64,000 nucleotides of DNA from Bacteroidales bacterium (GTDB lineage Bacteria > Bacteroidota > Bacteroidia > Bacteroidales > UBA932): assembly GCA_017437125.1 (NCBI GenBank), contig JAFSBV010000015.1, positions 1 through 64,000 of the forward strand, read 5' to 3'. Under the pieces are notes generated by a model. It did not search any database. It had not been told where the DNA came from and worked only from the letters and a program-made list of their open reading frames with translations. Both the position numbers and the translations under genes were made by a program. Below, piece by piece: positions 32,839 through 41,919 of this stretch; position 1 is the stretch's first letter, and each line of letters opens with the position of its first letter.

Positions 32839-34940
32839 AGATGCTTTCCTTCGTTGCTGTGGTAATGTCGTCTTGCAGCCTCTTCCTGTCTTGCCATCGA
32901 GAAGTTGCTGACACGCTTCATATAACCGATGATACGGGTCAGATAATCAATGTCTTCACTGTGGCATTCCGGACACTCGTTCAGATAATGCTTGCTGATA
33001 TGTCCGCACTTGTTGCAGATCGTATTCGGAATGTTGAATGTGAAGTAGTTGCAGCCTTCCTGGGCGGCGATACGCAGAAGCTGTGCATACTGGGCCTTTG
33101 AAAGATGCTCTTCAAGATTAAGGTGAAGGGCAGATCCTCCTGTAAGATGCTCGATGTACTTACGGCCGTGGAGTCGCATCTTATCAACGATGTTAAGCGA
33201 CTTGTCTTCAACGATGTAGAAGTAGCTGTTGTAGCAGTCACGAGGAACGGCATAGCCGTCTTCCCTATCCCATTTCGCATGTTTTACTCCCACATTCTCA
33301 GCCGGAATCATTTCGCAGTTGAACAATGTGGTCTTGGTGCGGTACTTCTTGTTGTATTCCTCTATCAAGCCGAGAGTGTTCTGCACGAACTCGACATATT
33401 TAGGATTGTCGTTGATCTCTATGCCGAGGAATTCCGCAGCTTCCACCAATCCGTTTATTCCGACAGTAAGATACTGTCTTCCGATGTTGATGAAACCGGC
33501 ATCAAAGAGCGGAAGCATACCCTGCTCCTTGAGTGACTTGAGGTTCTCGTCATAAGCGAGCTGAACCTTATGAACAAGATCAACCACTTCCGCAAGATAT
33601 GTGATGTAATCCCTGCCGTTCTTGACTGCATACTGCACGCAGCGGTTCAGGTTGATCGTAAGTACGCTCTTCGATCCTGTTGAAACACCGCCTGCACCGA
33701 GTGTATAGCTGAATCCGTTGTCCTGGATCTCATTGCGGAGACGGCAGCATGATGCAAGCGAATCCGCATTGTCACTCATATATGTGAAGAATGAGTGTCC
33801 TTCAGAATACATTTCAGCTGTAAAGTCTCCCCACTCCTTGTCCTTGACCTCGTTGTTCTCAGTGAGCAGCGCCATTGTCTCTACAGGGAAGGTCAGAGGA
33901 GTCTTGAGTCTCTCCGCATTGAACCACTTCATGAATCTCTTCTGAAGCCATGACAGACCGTCCCAGTCAGGCTTTGATCCGTCAGGGAATCTGAACTCTC
34001 CGAAAATGCTTTCGAAATAGTTCTTGTCATAATAAGATATGTTCCAGAACACGGCCTGGAAGTTTCTTGCTCCAGTCGGCTGGTTGATCGAATATACGAT
34101 CTGCTCGAAGCAATCTGTGATGACCTTGTCGATAGTGCGCTTCTTTATGGAGTTATCTGCCTGGAAGTCAGGGTGTTTCCAATAGTCGAGACCGTACTCC
34201 TTGCCGATGAAGTAATTCATGTACATGAGGAATTCCGGTGTTGCACAGGCGCCGCTGAGCATACTTGATACCATGAATACGAGATTGATGAATCCTCCGC
34301 AGAATGACTTGAGGTTTGTCGGTCCTATAGAATTGCCTCCGATAGGCTTGGTTCCCTCGAGAAGCCAAGGGTACATTGTGATGCTGGCACAGTAATTCGC
34401 CAGTGAAGTTTCGTCGTTCTTATAGATGTGATGGTTCTTGAGAAGTCTGATGTATTTGTCTGAAAGCTCCTTGCCATACATCTTCTTCATCCTGTCAGTA
34501 AGGATTCGACGGTTGAGCCTGATGAAATTCTTCTTAGGAAGCTCGCCGATAAGAGTGGCCAGGTTCTTCTTTTCGATGTTTGCATTTGCGTCGTATTTGC
34601 TTCCTGTCGCCGCATTCTCAGCCTGACAATACTGGATGAGGAAGTCGAGATGATCTCTTACCTCACGGTCTTCCATATGCCTCTGTCTGTAAAGCATATA
34701 AGCCTTTGCTACGGCAAAATACTGCTCAGCCATGAGACCGATCTCCACCTGATTCTGGATTTCCTCTACGTGCATTCCGTCTGTAATCCTTACATGCGAA
34801 AGGATGTTCACCAGGTCTTCTTCCGTAGCAAATGCCCCTACGGAAAGGAATGCCTTCCTGATTGCATTCTTGATTTTCTCTACCGAAAATGCTTTTCTTT
34901 TACCATCTCTTTTGATGATGGTTATTTCTGCGCTGCTCAT
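32832..34940 (-). CDS. nrdD: anaerobic (class III) ribonucleoside-triphosphate reductase
   Basis: A 702-residue protein that reduces ribonucleotides to deoxyribonucleotides under anoxic conditions. Residues 1-95 are an ATP-cone allosteric domain (ITIIKRDGKRKAFSVEKIKN). The catalytic barrel follows (LAEVVDLVHKVQLAYDENLK; GINGLVEAAEFLGIEIND). Near the end are four Zn-binding cysteines, CNKCGH and CPECHS, and the glycyl-radical loop RIIGYMKRVSNFS, where the usual RVxGY Cys position is Ile. Operon with nrdG. It indicates an anaerobic life style. I saw no clear NrdR box in the 185-base upstream gap. Confidence 0.95.
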   Translation of the reverse strand: MSSAEITIIKRDGKRKAFSVEKIKNAIRKAFLSVGAFATEEDLVNILSHVRITDGMHVEEIQNQVEIGLMAEQYFAVAKAYMLYRQRHMEDREVRDHLDFLIQYCQAENAATGSKYDANANIEKKNLATLIGELPKKNFIRLNRRILTDRMKKMYGKELSDKYIRLLKNHHIYKNDETSLANYCASITMYPWLLEGTKPIGGNSIGPTNLKSFCGGFINLVFMVSSMLSGACATPEFLMYMNYFIGKEYGLDYWKHPDFQADNSIKKRTIDKVITDCFEQIVYSINQPTGARNFQAVFWNISYYDKNYFESIFGEFRFPDGSKPDWDGLSWLQKRFMKWFNAERLKTPLTFPVETMALLTENNEVKDKEWGDFTAEMYSEGHSFFTYMSDNADSLASCCRLRNEIQDNGFSYTLGAGGVSTGSKSVLTINLNRCVQYAVKNGRDYITYLAEVVDLVHKVQLAYDENLKSLKEQGMLPLFDAGFINIGRQYLTVGINGLVEAAEFLGIEINDNPKYVEFVQNTLGLIEEYNKKYRTKTTLFNCEMIPAENVGVKHAKWDREDGYAVPRDCYNSYFYIVEDKSLNIVDKMRLHGRKYIEHLTGGSALHLNLEEHLSKAQYAQLLRIAAQEGCNYFTFNIPNTICNKCGHISKHYLNECPECHSEDIDYLTRIIGYMKRVSNFSMARQEEAARRHYHSNEGKHLC

Positions 34941-35082
34941 ATGTGGTTCTGATATTGATTATTCTTATGCGTGACCGCTAAGGTATTGATATTTCTTCTA
35001 TAAGATCAGACATATGGCAGGTATTTATCAACAGAGTTTTAAACACCCCTTATACAGGTATATGGTTCCGCGTTTTATAACC

Positions 35083-35111
35083 AAAAGGGTTGCAGTTTAA
35101 TGCTGCAACCC
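35083..35111 (-). terminator. terminator of the GH9 gene
   Basis: A perfect 9-bp stem, GGGTTGCAG (35087-35095) with CTGCAACCC (35103-35111), is followed on the minus strand by TTTT. It lies 15 bases beyond the GH9 stop. Confidence 0.75.
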
Positions 35112-35125
35112 TCAGTGTGATTTCA

Positions 35126-37663
35126 TCAGTTTCTGACAAGATCCTTGAATGCGGAACCAAATATCAGATAGCTTGTGTTTCCTCCGATGGTACCCTCGTT
35201 CTGTCCCCAGAGGAATGGCCAGTCGTCGTAGTTCTCGAAATGATCCGGATTTCTGAACAGAAGACCAGGAGCCACGTTACCAGGAATGAATGAGAAGTCA
35301 GCTCTGTTGTTTCCGTAGAACACTTCCTTAGGGCGTGCTGCACCAACAGCAGCTACAAGAGAATAGTTGTGGTATGGATGGCGTCCGAATATCCACTCTG
35401 CAGCCTTGTATGCGTGTGCCTTGTCAATGATGTCAGGGAAATACTTGCAAGCGAAGCATACTGTCGTACCAAAACTGAGTGTAGAACCGCTTCCGGCCCA
35501 GTTTCCTCTTCCGATCGGAACTCCGTATGGATTATCCTCTTCAAGGCTCTCGATGTATTCCTTGTACTTGATGACGTAAGGACGAAGCTTTGCTTTATAT
35601 GCGTCATCCATATATGGGATAGCGTCAAGAGCAGTCATCATCGCGAAGTTTACGTTCCTGTCGAGTGTAGGCCAGAGCATTTCCTCGAATTTGTCAAGAT
35701 ACTGCTGTTCGCCTGTAGAGACATAAAGCTGGAGATTTGTAGAAAGACTGCTTCCTCCCCTGCGGTTCCTACCCTCTCCTGCCGGCTGCTTTGCCATCAG
35801 CTCTGTAGCTTCAGCGAGAAGCCTCTTTGACTGCTTCAATGCTCTGTCGGCGAGATTATCGTTATATCCTCTCAGCGCACGGCTGGCAGCTGCAAACATT
35901 GTTGCCGCACTGAAATCGAGGCCCGGATTCCTGCTGGTAAATGCCCACATGTCATCCTTCACGCCGCTTGAACGGCCGTCCTTTGCCACTTCGTAAGGCC
36001 CGAGAGCAGGATTGTATGGAAGTCCGTCTGTAAGCGAACCTGCATCACCAAGATGATGATAATTGTCGAGAACAGAATTCGAAAGTGTCTGTGCCATATG
36101 GCCGATGATCTCAGCCTGTGCAACGAGGTTGAGTGTTCCATGCTCGATATACTGGAGAAGATCCGGAATTCCGTCAGGTCTGTGAAGATCTACATATCTC
36201 TGCTCCTGGCTTACGAATGTCTGGTCTCTTTCAGAACCAAAGAGTTCCCATGCCCTTACGAGGTTCTCTACTACACTGATGTTGGAATGTGTTTCGATGT
36301 CAAAGTCACCTGCATCGAAATAACCGCCGACGTTAAGTCCAGGAATAAGCTCGAGTGCCTTGAATCTGGTGTCTGTTGTCGGTCCCTGTGAATGAAGATC
36401 GAAATGGTCGGTTGAAGGCGGTGCCTGACGATATCCTTCCTTGAAAGGCTCTCCGTGCCAAACGCGGTAATTCTCGTTGACGTACATGTGGTTCATATGG
36501 ATCGGAATCCAGATGTCGCTTGTGGCATCAGTTATCTTGTCATATACGTCATCATTGATGATGAAGTTGTTGGTCTTCACATCTCCATACTGGATGAAAT
36601 AGATGCCAGGCTCTGTCACTTTGCTGAAATCGAACCTTACATAATTGTACTTGTAGAAGTCACCCCATCTTTCGGTCTTTCCTGTATATGCCTTTTCTGT
36701 AGTTCCGTCTTCCGCAACCCTGTACAATGAAGCATCAGAAAGAACCTTGTCATTCTTGTCAAGCTCGATGACGGCGATCTTAGGCTGGTCTGGAATATAT
36801 CCCACCTGTGAGAATCCGATATTCGGCTCTCTGATCCATCCTTCGACAGCATTCGGCTCCACAAGCCAAGTGACTACCTTTCCGGTCTTGCCTGCAGGAA
36901 GCATGCTTCTCATCACGTACCATCCGTTCTGAGCGATCATTCTGCCGTCAAAGAGCATGAGGTCAGAATCCTCGGATGTGATCGAAATCATCCTTTCAGG
37001 ATCATCCGGTGCAAGGAGGAAGGATCTTCCTGTGTTCAATGGAAGCGGATCCACGAAGCGGCCTGTACCACGGTCGTCGTATGTCTTGTAGCCCTTGAAC
37101 TGCTTAGGCTTTTCCTCATTAGGCCTTGTGGTAGTGTTGCTGGCAGCATAGCGCGGGAATCTGTCCGGGCGACCATCCACGATATATGCCTTGCTCCAAT
37201 ACTGTGAAGGAAGGAATTCGAGGTTGAATCCGGCCTTTCCGACAACTTCTTCCGGGAGCGGTTCGTCCAGATACACGGCAATCTCCACAGCCTTTCCTTT
37301 CTCTGTCACTACAATTCTTGAATCGAAGTCGTAATCCTCATATCTCAGCGTAACCTCGATCGATCCGTCTTCTCTGTTGACGGTCCTGGATGGAGTAGCC
37401 GGTACAAGATCCCACTGCTCAGGAGTGTGAGAAAGCCTTACGGCACCACCCTGTACGGTTCTTACACCATGATGGATGACTTCTATACCCGATGTCTTTT
37501 CATCGTTGAAACCTCCGGTAAACAGATTGCTATAGACAAGCACGTTCACTCCTTGTCTTTCAAAGTACTCCTGTTCGTTGAGAACAAGATCCGTGTTGCC
37601 GCTTCCTCCTGCACAAGAGGCAAGGAGGATGGCAAGAGATGAAAAAAGTGTAATTCTTTTCAT
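35126..37663 (-). CDS. GH9 family glycoside hydrolase lipoprotein
   Basis: An 845-residue protein. Signal with lipobox ILLASC (Cys about 17). Residues about 30-275 are an uncharacterised beta-rich region with long polar stretches; residues about 285-375 are a CelD_N immunoglobulin-like domain (IGFSQVGYIPDQPKIAVIEL); the remainder is the GH9 (alpha/alpha)6 barrel. Catalytic motifs are GGYFDAGDFD (the DAGD aspartates) and GQNEGTIGGN (the acid Glu near the C-terminus). GH9 enzymes are inverting endo- or exo-beta-glucanases; cellulose, beta-glucan or xyloglucan are candidates. A surface location is likely. It appears monocistronic, with promoter and terminator. Confidence 0.88.
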   Translation of the reverse strand: MKRITLFSSLAILLASCAGGSGNTDLVLNEQEYFERQGVNVLVYSNLFTGGFNDEKTSGIEVIHHGVRTVQGGAVRLSHTPEQWDLVPATPSRTVNREDGSIEVTLRYEDYDFDSRIVVTEKGKAVEIAVYLDEPLPEEVVGKAGFNLEFLPSQYWSKAYIVDGRPDRFPRYAASNTTTRPNEEKPKQFKGYKTYDDRGTGRFVDPLPLNTGRSFLLAPDDPERMISITSEDSDLMLFDGRMIAQNGWYVMRSMLPAGKTGKVVTWLVEPNAVEGWIREPNIGFSQVGYIPDQPKIAVIELDKNDKVLSDASLYRVAEDGTTEKAYTGKTERWGDFYKYNYVRFDFSKVTEPGIYFIQYGDVKTNNFIINDDVYDKITDATSDIWIPIHMNHMYVNENYRVWHGEPFKEGYRQAPPSTDHFDLHSQGPTTDTRFKALELIPGLNVGGYFDAGDFDIETHSNISVVENLVRAWELFGSERDQTFVSQEQRYVDLHRPDGIPDLLQYIEHGTLNLVAQAEIIGHMAQTLSNSVLDNYHHLGDAGSLTDGLPYNPALGPYEVAKDGRSSGVKDDMWAFTSRNPGLDFSAATMFAAASRALRGYNDNLADRALKQSKRLLAEATELMAKQPAGEGRNRRGGSSLSTNLQLYVSTGEQQYLDKFEEMLWPTLDRNVNFAMMTALDAIPYMDDAYKAKLRPYVIKYKEYIESLEEDNPYGVPIGRGNWAGSGSTLSFGTTVCFACKYFPDIIDKAHAYKAAEWIFGRHPYHNYSLVAAVGAARPKEVFYGNNRADFSFIPGNVAPGLLFRNPDHFENYDDWPFLWGQNEGTIGGNTSYLIFGSAFKDLVRN

Positions 37664-37696
37664 AGTATCAGTTGTTGTTTGTGAATTCTATCCAAA

Positions 37697-37704
37697 CAAA
37701 TATA
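37697..37704 (-). promoter_or_regulatory. -7 box of the GH9 gene
   Basis: TATATTTG on the minus strand, 33 bases before the ATG at 37663. No -33 TTTG was found at the expected spacing. Confidence 0.45.
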
Positions 37705-37781
37705 GCTTAAATCAATCTGCGAAAAAATGATCCCGGAAATAATGAATCTAAACTGACAATTAATGAAACATGTTTTACAAA

Positions 37782-37813
37782 TGAAACAGCCTGAGGTGGG
37801 TTTCCTCAGGCTG
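37782..37813 (-). terminator. terminator of the DMT-transporter operon
   Basis: CAGCCTGAGG (37787-37796) and CCTCAGGCTG (37804-37813) form a perfect 10-bp stem 25 bases beyond the transporter stop. TTTC follows on the minus strand. Confidence 0.65.
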
Positions 37814-37838
37814 CATATATCAGAATTGACAGTTAATG

Positions 37839-38729
37839 TTACTTCTTTGTCTTGACAAAATATTCATTGAATACGATTCCGATGACAATAAGTGCAAGTC
37901 CGATGAATGTGGTCGGAACGATCTTCTCTCCAAGTATCATCGCTATGAAGAAGAGCGACATGAAAGGTGAAAGATATGTCAGCTGGTTGATAAGCGCCGG
38001 ATTATCAGTCTTTCTCATGGCCAGACCGAAGAATATGAAAGGAATGCCCATTTCAAATGCACCTACATACGAGCCCCAGAGAAGTCCTGGGACGGTATTG
38101 AGATCCACACCCTTGAACAATGCTCCCGCAGTCATATAGATGCTGCCGAAAAGGAATGTCATGAAGAAGGCGAGGCTGGCGTCGAAACGCTCCTTGTTCT
38201 TGTTGTTCACAACCCAGTATGAAGCCCATAGCACGGCACTGGAAGCGGCGAGAAGAAGGCCGCTTATCGGAAGACTTGCTCCTAATGCCTGTCCGCCTCC
38301 GAGGGATATGAGAGCCACACCGCCGAGAGAAACCGCCATACCGATGTACTTCTTAGGAGGAATAGGCTGCCTCGTAAATACTGCGAGGAGTACGACAAGA
38401 ACAATCGGCCATGCATAATTGATCGGCTGTGCCACCTGTGCAGGAAGCAGGTCGTATGATTTGAAAAGAACAAGATAATATGCAACCGGATTCAGGAGTC
38501 CAAGAAGTGCAAAATATCCCCATTCCTTTGCCTTGAGATCTTTGAGAAGATGCCATTTCTTCTGAAAGGTCATAAGCAAGGTGAATATGATCAGCGAAGT
38601 CACGCATGCAACGAGAACAAGCTCGAAATGTGACAGATACTGCAATGATTTCTTGAAAGCAGTAGCTACGGTTGACCAGCTCAGCACTGCAATGCAGGCG
38701 AATAATATGGCTTTTCTGTTCTCTTTCAT
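37839..38729 (-). CDS. EamA/DMT-superfamily transporter
   Basis: A 296-residue integral membrane protein with ten hydrophobic segments arranged as two EamA repeats of about 140 residues. Characteristic pieces are AILFACIAVLSWSTVATAFK at the start, QPINYAWPIVLVVLLAVFT at the end of repeat one, and FIFFGLAMRKTDNPALINQL plus LSPFMSLFFIAMILGE in repeat two. It probably exports an amino acid or related metabolite; the substrate cannot be read. It overlaps the upstream aminopeptidase gene by four bases, so a link with peptide or amino acid turnover is plausible. Confidence 0.85.
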   Translation of the reverse strand: MKENRKAILFACIAVLSWSTVATAFKKSLQYLSHFELVLVACVTSLIIFTLLMTFQKKWHLLKDLKAKEWGYFALLGLLNPVAYYLVLFKSYDLLPAQVAQPINYAWPIVLVVLLAVFTRQPIPPKKYIGMAVSLGGVALISLGGGQALGASLPISGLLLAASSAVLWASYWVVNNKNKERFDASLAFFMTFLFGSIYMTAGALFKGVDLNTVPGLLWGSYVGAFEMGIPFIFFGLAMRKTDNPALINQLTYLSPFMSLFFIAMILGEKIVPTTFIGLALIVIGIVFNEYFVKTKK

Positions 38730-40099
38730 CGTAATGCCTCCACTTCTTCTGTTGTTAATGGGATCTTCTTGCCGAGACGGCGTGCTCCTGTCTCTGTAAT
38801 GAGGTAATCCTCTTCATTCCTGAGACCGGTGAAATCACGGTACGGTTCAAGCTTGTCATAGCATATGAAGTCCGTGAATCTGTTCTCCGATTTCCACAGA
38901 TCGATAAGTTCAGGTATGAAATATATGCCTGGCTCGATCGTCAGTACGAATCCAGGCTCGAGAGGACGGGCAAGTCTGAGTGACTTGCGTCCGAACTGAG
39001 TGCTCTTAGGCTGGCCGTCATATCCTACCCAGACCTCTCCGAGATTCTCCATGTCATGGACATCCATGCCCATCATATGGCCGAGACCGCATGGGAAAAA
39101 CATCGCGTGTGCGCCTGCTGCAACTGCTTCGGCAGGATCACCTTTCATGAGGCCGAGGCTTTTCATTCCTTCACAGATCACGCGGCATGACAACTCATAA
39201 ACATCTTTGAAAGGAATGCCAGGTTTCAAGGCATTGACAGCTGCGAGGTGGGATGCGACCTGAATGTCATATACTTCCTTCTGACGGGTTGTGAATGTCT
39301 TTCCAGCACATACAGTTGAAGACATGTCTCCACAATATCCCATTTCGGTTTCCGCACCGGCGTCGATAAGAACCATGTCACCCTCATTGATAAGATTACC
39401 GTGATAGTGGTTGTGCAGTGTCTGGCCGTTTACCGTCGTGATTGTAGGGAAAGATATCCTGCATCCGTTTGCCTGTGCAACGGCCTCCAGGGCAGCTGCA
39501 ACCTCATATTCATGCATTCCTACCCTTGCTGTCCTGATGGCTTCGATATGCATGTCGGCAGTAACGTCACAGGCTTTCTCCAGCTCTGCTATTTCTTCTG
39601 CGGTCTTGTAATTCCTGAGATTCACGATTCCTTTTATGAATGGAACGGAAGGCTGCTCAGCGCCAGGGTGTATGCCGAGAAGATTCTGAAGTTTCAGTCT
39701 GTGCTCTGCACGATAGACAGGCAGATAATGTATTTCCTGTCCTTTTGAAGCGGCTGCGTCAAGGTAGGTCTTCAGTTCTGATGTAGGGCGTACTTCGGAA
39801 ATGCCTACTCTGTGAGCCTTTTCGTGAAGTGTGGGCTGAGTTCCCATCCAGACAATGTCATCGATGGTAAGCTCGTTTCCGAAAATGATCTCCCTGTCCT
39901 CATCCACATCGATTATGGCCGCAAGTCCGGCATAGTCAAGTCCGAAGAAATAAAGGAAACTTGAGTCCTGTTTGAAATGATAGGTATTGTCTTCATAGCT
40001 CATGCCGCATTCTTCGTTTCCGAAGAAAAGCATGAGGCCGCTGCCGACATTCCGTTTCAGCGCGGCGCGTCTGTTCTTGTAAGTGTCAGTAGAAAACAT
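38726..40099 (-). CDS. pepP: Xaa-Pro aminopeptidase (M24B)
   Basis: A 457-residue cytoplasmic metallopeptidase. Residues 1-165 are the aminopeptidase-P N-terminal domain; the pita-bread catalytic domain follows. The five metal ligands are visible: two Asp in VLIDAGAETEMGYCGDMSST, His in CGLGHMMGMDVHD, Glu in LTIEPGIYF and Glu in GLRNEEDYLIT. It removes the N-terminal residue preceding proline. It starts an operon with a DMT exporter, and a consensus promoter is present. It diverges from a secreted M28 peptidase gene. Confidence 0.92.
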   Translation of the reverse strand: MFSTDTYKNRRAALKRNVGSGLMLFFGNEECGMSYEDNTYHFKQDSSFLYFFGLDYAGLAAIIDVDEDREIIFGNELTIDDIVWMGTQPTLHEKAHRVGISEVRPTSELKTYLDAAASKGQEIHYLPVYRAEHRLKLQNLLGIHPGAEQPSVPFIKGIVNLRNYKTAEEIAELEKACDVTADMHIEAIRTARVGMHEYEVAAALEAVAQANGCRISFPTITTVNGQTLHNHYHGNLINEGDMVLIDAGAETEMGYCGDMSSTVCAGKTFTTRQKEVYDIQVASHLAAVNALKPGIPFKDVYELSCRVICEGMKSLGLMKGDPAEAVAAGAHAMFFPCGLGHMMGMDVHDMENLGEVWVGYDGQPKSTQFGRKSLRLARPLEPGFVLTIEPGIYFIPELIDLWKSENRFTDFICYDKLEPYRDFTGLRNEEDYLITETGARRLGKKIPLTTEEVEALR

Positions 40100-40124
40100 G
40101 TACGGTCAGTTTAATTGTGAAGTG

Positions 40125-40156
40125 TAAAGTTACGAATTATTAATTAACACTCCAAA
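40125..40156 (-). promoter_or_regulatory. promoter of the aminopeptidase P operon
   Basis: On the minus strand TTTG (40156-40153), 20 bases, TAACTTTA (40132-40125), one base from the -7 consensus, 25 bases before the ATG. Confidence 0.6.
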
Positions 40157-40189
40157 AGAGAATATAGAGACATATATATAATATTTTAT

Positions 40190-40197
40190 TAACTTTG
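40190..40197 (+). promoter_or_regulatory. -7 box of the M28 peptidase gene
   Basis: TAACTTTG, 59 bases before the ATG at 40257. No -33 TTTG was seen. Confidence 0.45.
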
Positions 40198-40256
40198 TCA
40201 TTTCCGGCCTTTCAAAAAGGCCTATGTCTAACTCAATATTAACGACTTGACAGGCT

Positions 40257-41846
40257 ATGGTAAACTCAATCAAAGTTTTTGTGGCATTGACTTGCCTTTT
40301 TCTGAGTTCTTTTCAGACTTTCGCTCAGAATGATCAGGTGACAGACAAGATCATCGAGATCGGTATGAATGACAACCGTACAATGGAGTATCTGGACATT
40401 CTATGTAACAGGATAGGAGGACGACCGATCGGCTCAGACGCATATGACAATGCTGTCGAGTGGTGTGCTTCGATGTTTGAAAAATGGGGACTCGAGGTAT
40501 GGGTTCAGGAAGCAGGTGAGCTGCCTGTCGGATTCAACAGAGGGCCATGGTTCGGAAGAATGCTTGGCGGTGACGGAATGACCTTGCATTTCGCCACTCC
40601 TTCTTATACAGTAGGTACCAAGGGTGTCCAGAGAGGTCATGTTCTCAAGGAGCCGAGGACTCAGGCTGAGTTTGACAGAATGGCTCATGAACTGAAAGGA
40701 GCATGGGTACTGATTGGCGGAAAGAGCAGCGGCTACCCTATTGACTGGACGGAAAGAGGTGACAGCATCAGAGCAGCTGCGATTGCCAGAAATCTTCAGA
40801 TTGACAAGGAAAACCATGAGATCATGATGCACAACAGGAGTCTCCGCGGAATGTCAGAGAAGGAAAAGGCTAAGAAGAAGCTCACTGAGAAAGAGATGAT
40901 TCCGTACGAATATGAGCCTGCACTGTTTTACAGACAGATGGTTGATGCCGGTATCCTTGGCATCATTCAGTCATCGGAGGTTCCGATTACGGCTTTGTAC
41001 GACAGAAAGAACATCATGGAAATGACATTCGATCATCTTCCTGCAGTTCCTGACATCAAGCTCGATGAGGAACAGTATGCTGTGATCGAGAAAATGGTAC
41101 AGAGAAGGGAATATTTCCAGCTTGAATTCGACATCAGGAACCATTTCAAGATGGGACCGGTCAAGTATCACAATGTGATCGGTGTCATGAGAGGAACCGA
41201 ATTCCCTGATGAATATGTACTCGCTGGTGGTCATCTTGATGCCTATGATGTAGCTACCGGAGGTGTGGATTGCGGAAGCGGCATCACTCCGGTAATGGAG
41301 GCTGCAAGACTTATTGCTGAAGCTGGCGGAAAACCTAAGAGAACCATATTGTTCTGTCTTTGGGCCGGAGAGGAATTCGGACTTCTCGGCAGCAGGTTCT
41401 TCGTTGAGAATGAGACTGTTCCAATGGAAAAGATTGCTAATTATTTCAACAGGGATTACACTCCGTTTGTTCCGATGGGAATTACTGTTCCGGAAGCGAT
41501 GTATGAGGATTTTGTAAATGTCTGTGCCCCGCTGGCGGATGCTCATCCCGACTTCCCTTTCACTGTGTCTGTAAGAGAGGGTGAACCAAGGCCAAGACCT
41601 GTAAATGCAGGTGGCTCGGATCATGCTTATTTCGCAATGAACGGAGTTCCGACATTGGGTTTCAATATCCAGGATCCAAAGGGATATAATTTCAGCTACG
41701 GAGAAATCTGGCATACTGAAAGGGATACATATAACAAGAGTATTCCGGAATATCAGGAGCATACGGCTACATGCACGGCTGTCGTTCTTTACGGACTTGC
41801 CAATCTTGACCACCTCCTCAGCAGAGAAGGACTATATAAGGAATAA
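40257..41846 (+). CDS. secreted M28-family zinc aminopeptidase
   Basis: A 529-residue protein with signal peptide (FVALTCLFLSSFQTFAQ). An inserted PA-like region lies at about residues 110-215, and the M28 catalytic part at about 290-520. Metal-site motifs are GGHLDAYDVATGGVDCGSGI (His, Asp), LWAGEEFGLLGS (Glu pair), NYFNRDYTPF and GGSDHAYFAMNGVP (His). The peptidase is probably periplasmic and releases amino acids from peptides; carboxypeptidase-Q-like activity is an alternative. It diverges from the aminopeptidase P operon, so two peptidases of different compartments share one intergenic region. Confidence 0.88.
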   Translation: MVNSIKVFVALTCLFLSSFQTFAQNDQVTDKIIEIGMNDNRTMEYLDILCNRIGGRPIGSDAYDNAVEWCASMFEKWGLEVWVQEAGELPVGFNRGPWFGRMLGGDGMTLHFATPSYTVGTKGVQRGHVLKEPRTQAEFDRMAHELKGAWVLIGGKSSGYPIDWTERGDSIRAAAIARNLQIDKENHEIMMHNRSLRGMSEKEKAKKKLTEKEMIPYEYEPALFYRQMVDAGILGIIQSSEVPITALYDRKNIMEMTFDHLPAVPDIKLDEEQYAVIEKMVQRREYFQLEFDIRNHFKMGPVKYHNVIGVMRGTEFPDEYVLAGGHLDAYDVATGGVDCGSGITPVMEAARLIAEAGGKPKRTILFCLWAGEEFGLLGSRFFVENETVPMEKIANYFNRDYTPFVPMGITVPEAMYEDFVNVCAPLADAHPDFPFTVSVREGEPRPRPVNAGGSDHAYFAMNGVPTLGFNIQDPKGYNFSYGEIWHTERDTYNKSIPEYQEHTATCTAVVLYGLANLDHLLSREGLYKE

Positions 41847-41866
41847 TATTACCGGTATCATACATA

Positions 41867-41900
41867 AAAGCGGCTGAATGTTGATTCATTCAGCCGCTTT
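41867..41900. terminator. bidirectional terminator
   Basis: A perfect 14-bp stem, AAAGCGGCTGAATG (41867-41880) with CATTCAGCCGCTTT (41887-41900), separates the facing M28 and carboxylesterase genes. Confidence 0.8.
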
Positions 41901-41919
41901 CAGTTTATCTTTTGTTCAA

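Noticed and set aside
40971-41813. 280-residue minus-strand frame inside the M28 peptidase gene
   Set aside because: It is antisense to a gene with complete metal-site motifs and has itself no recognisable domain; it is a codon-bias shadow.
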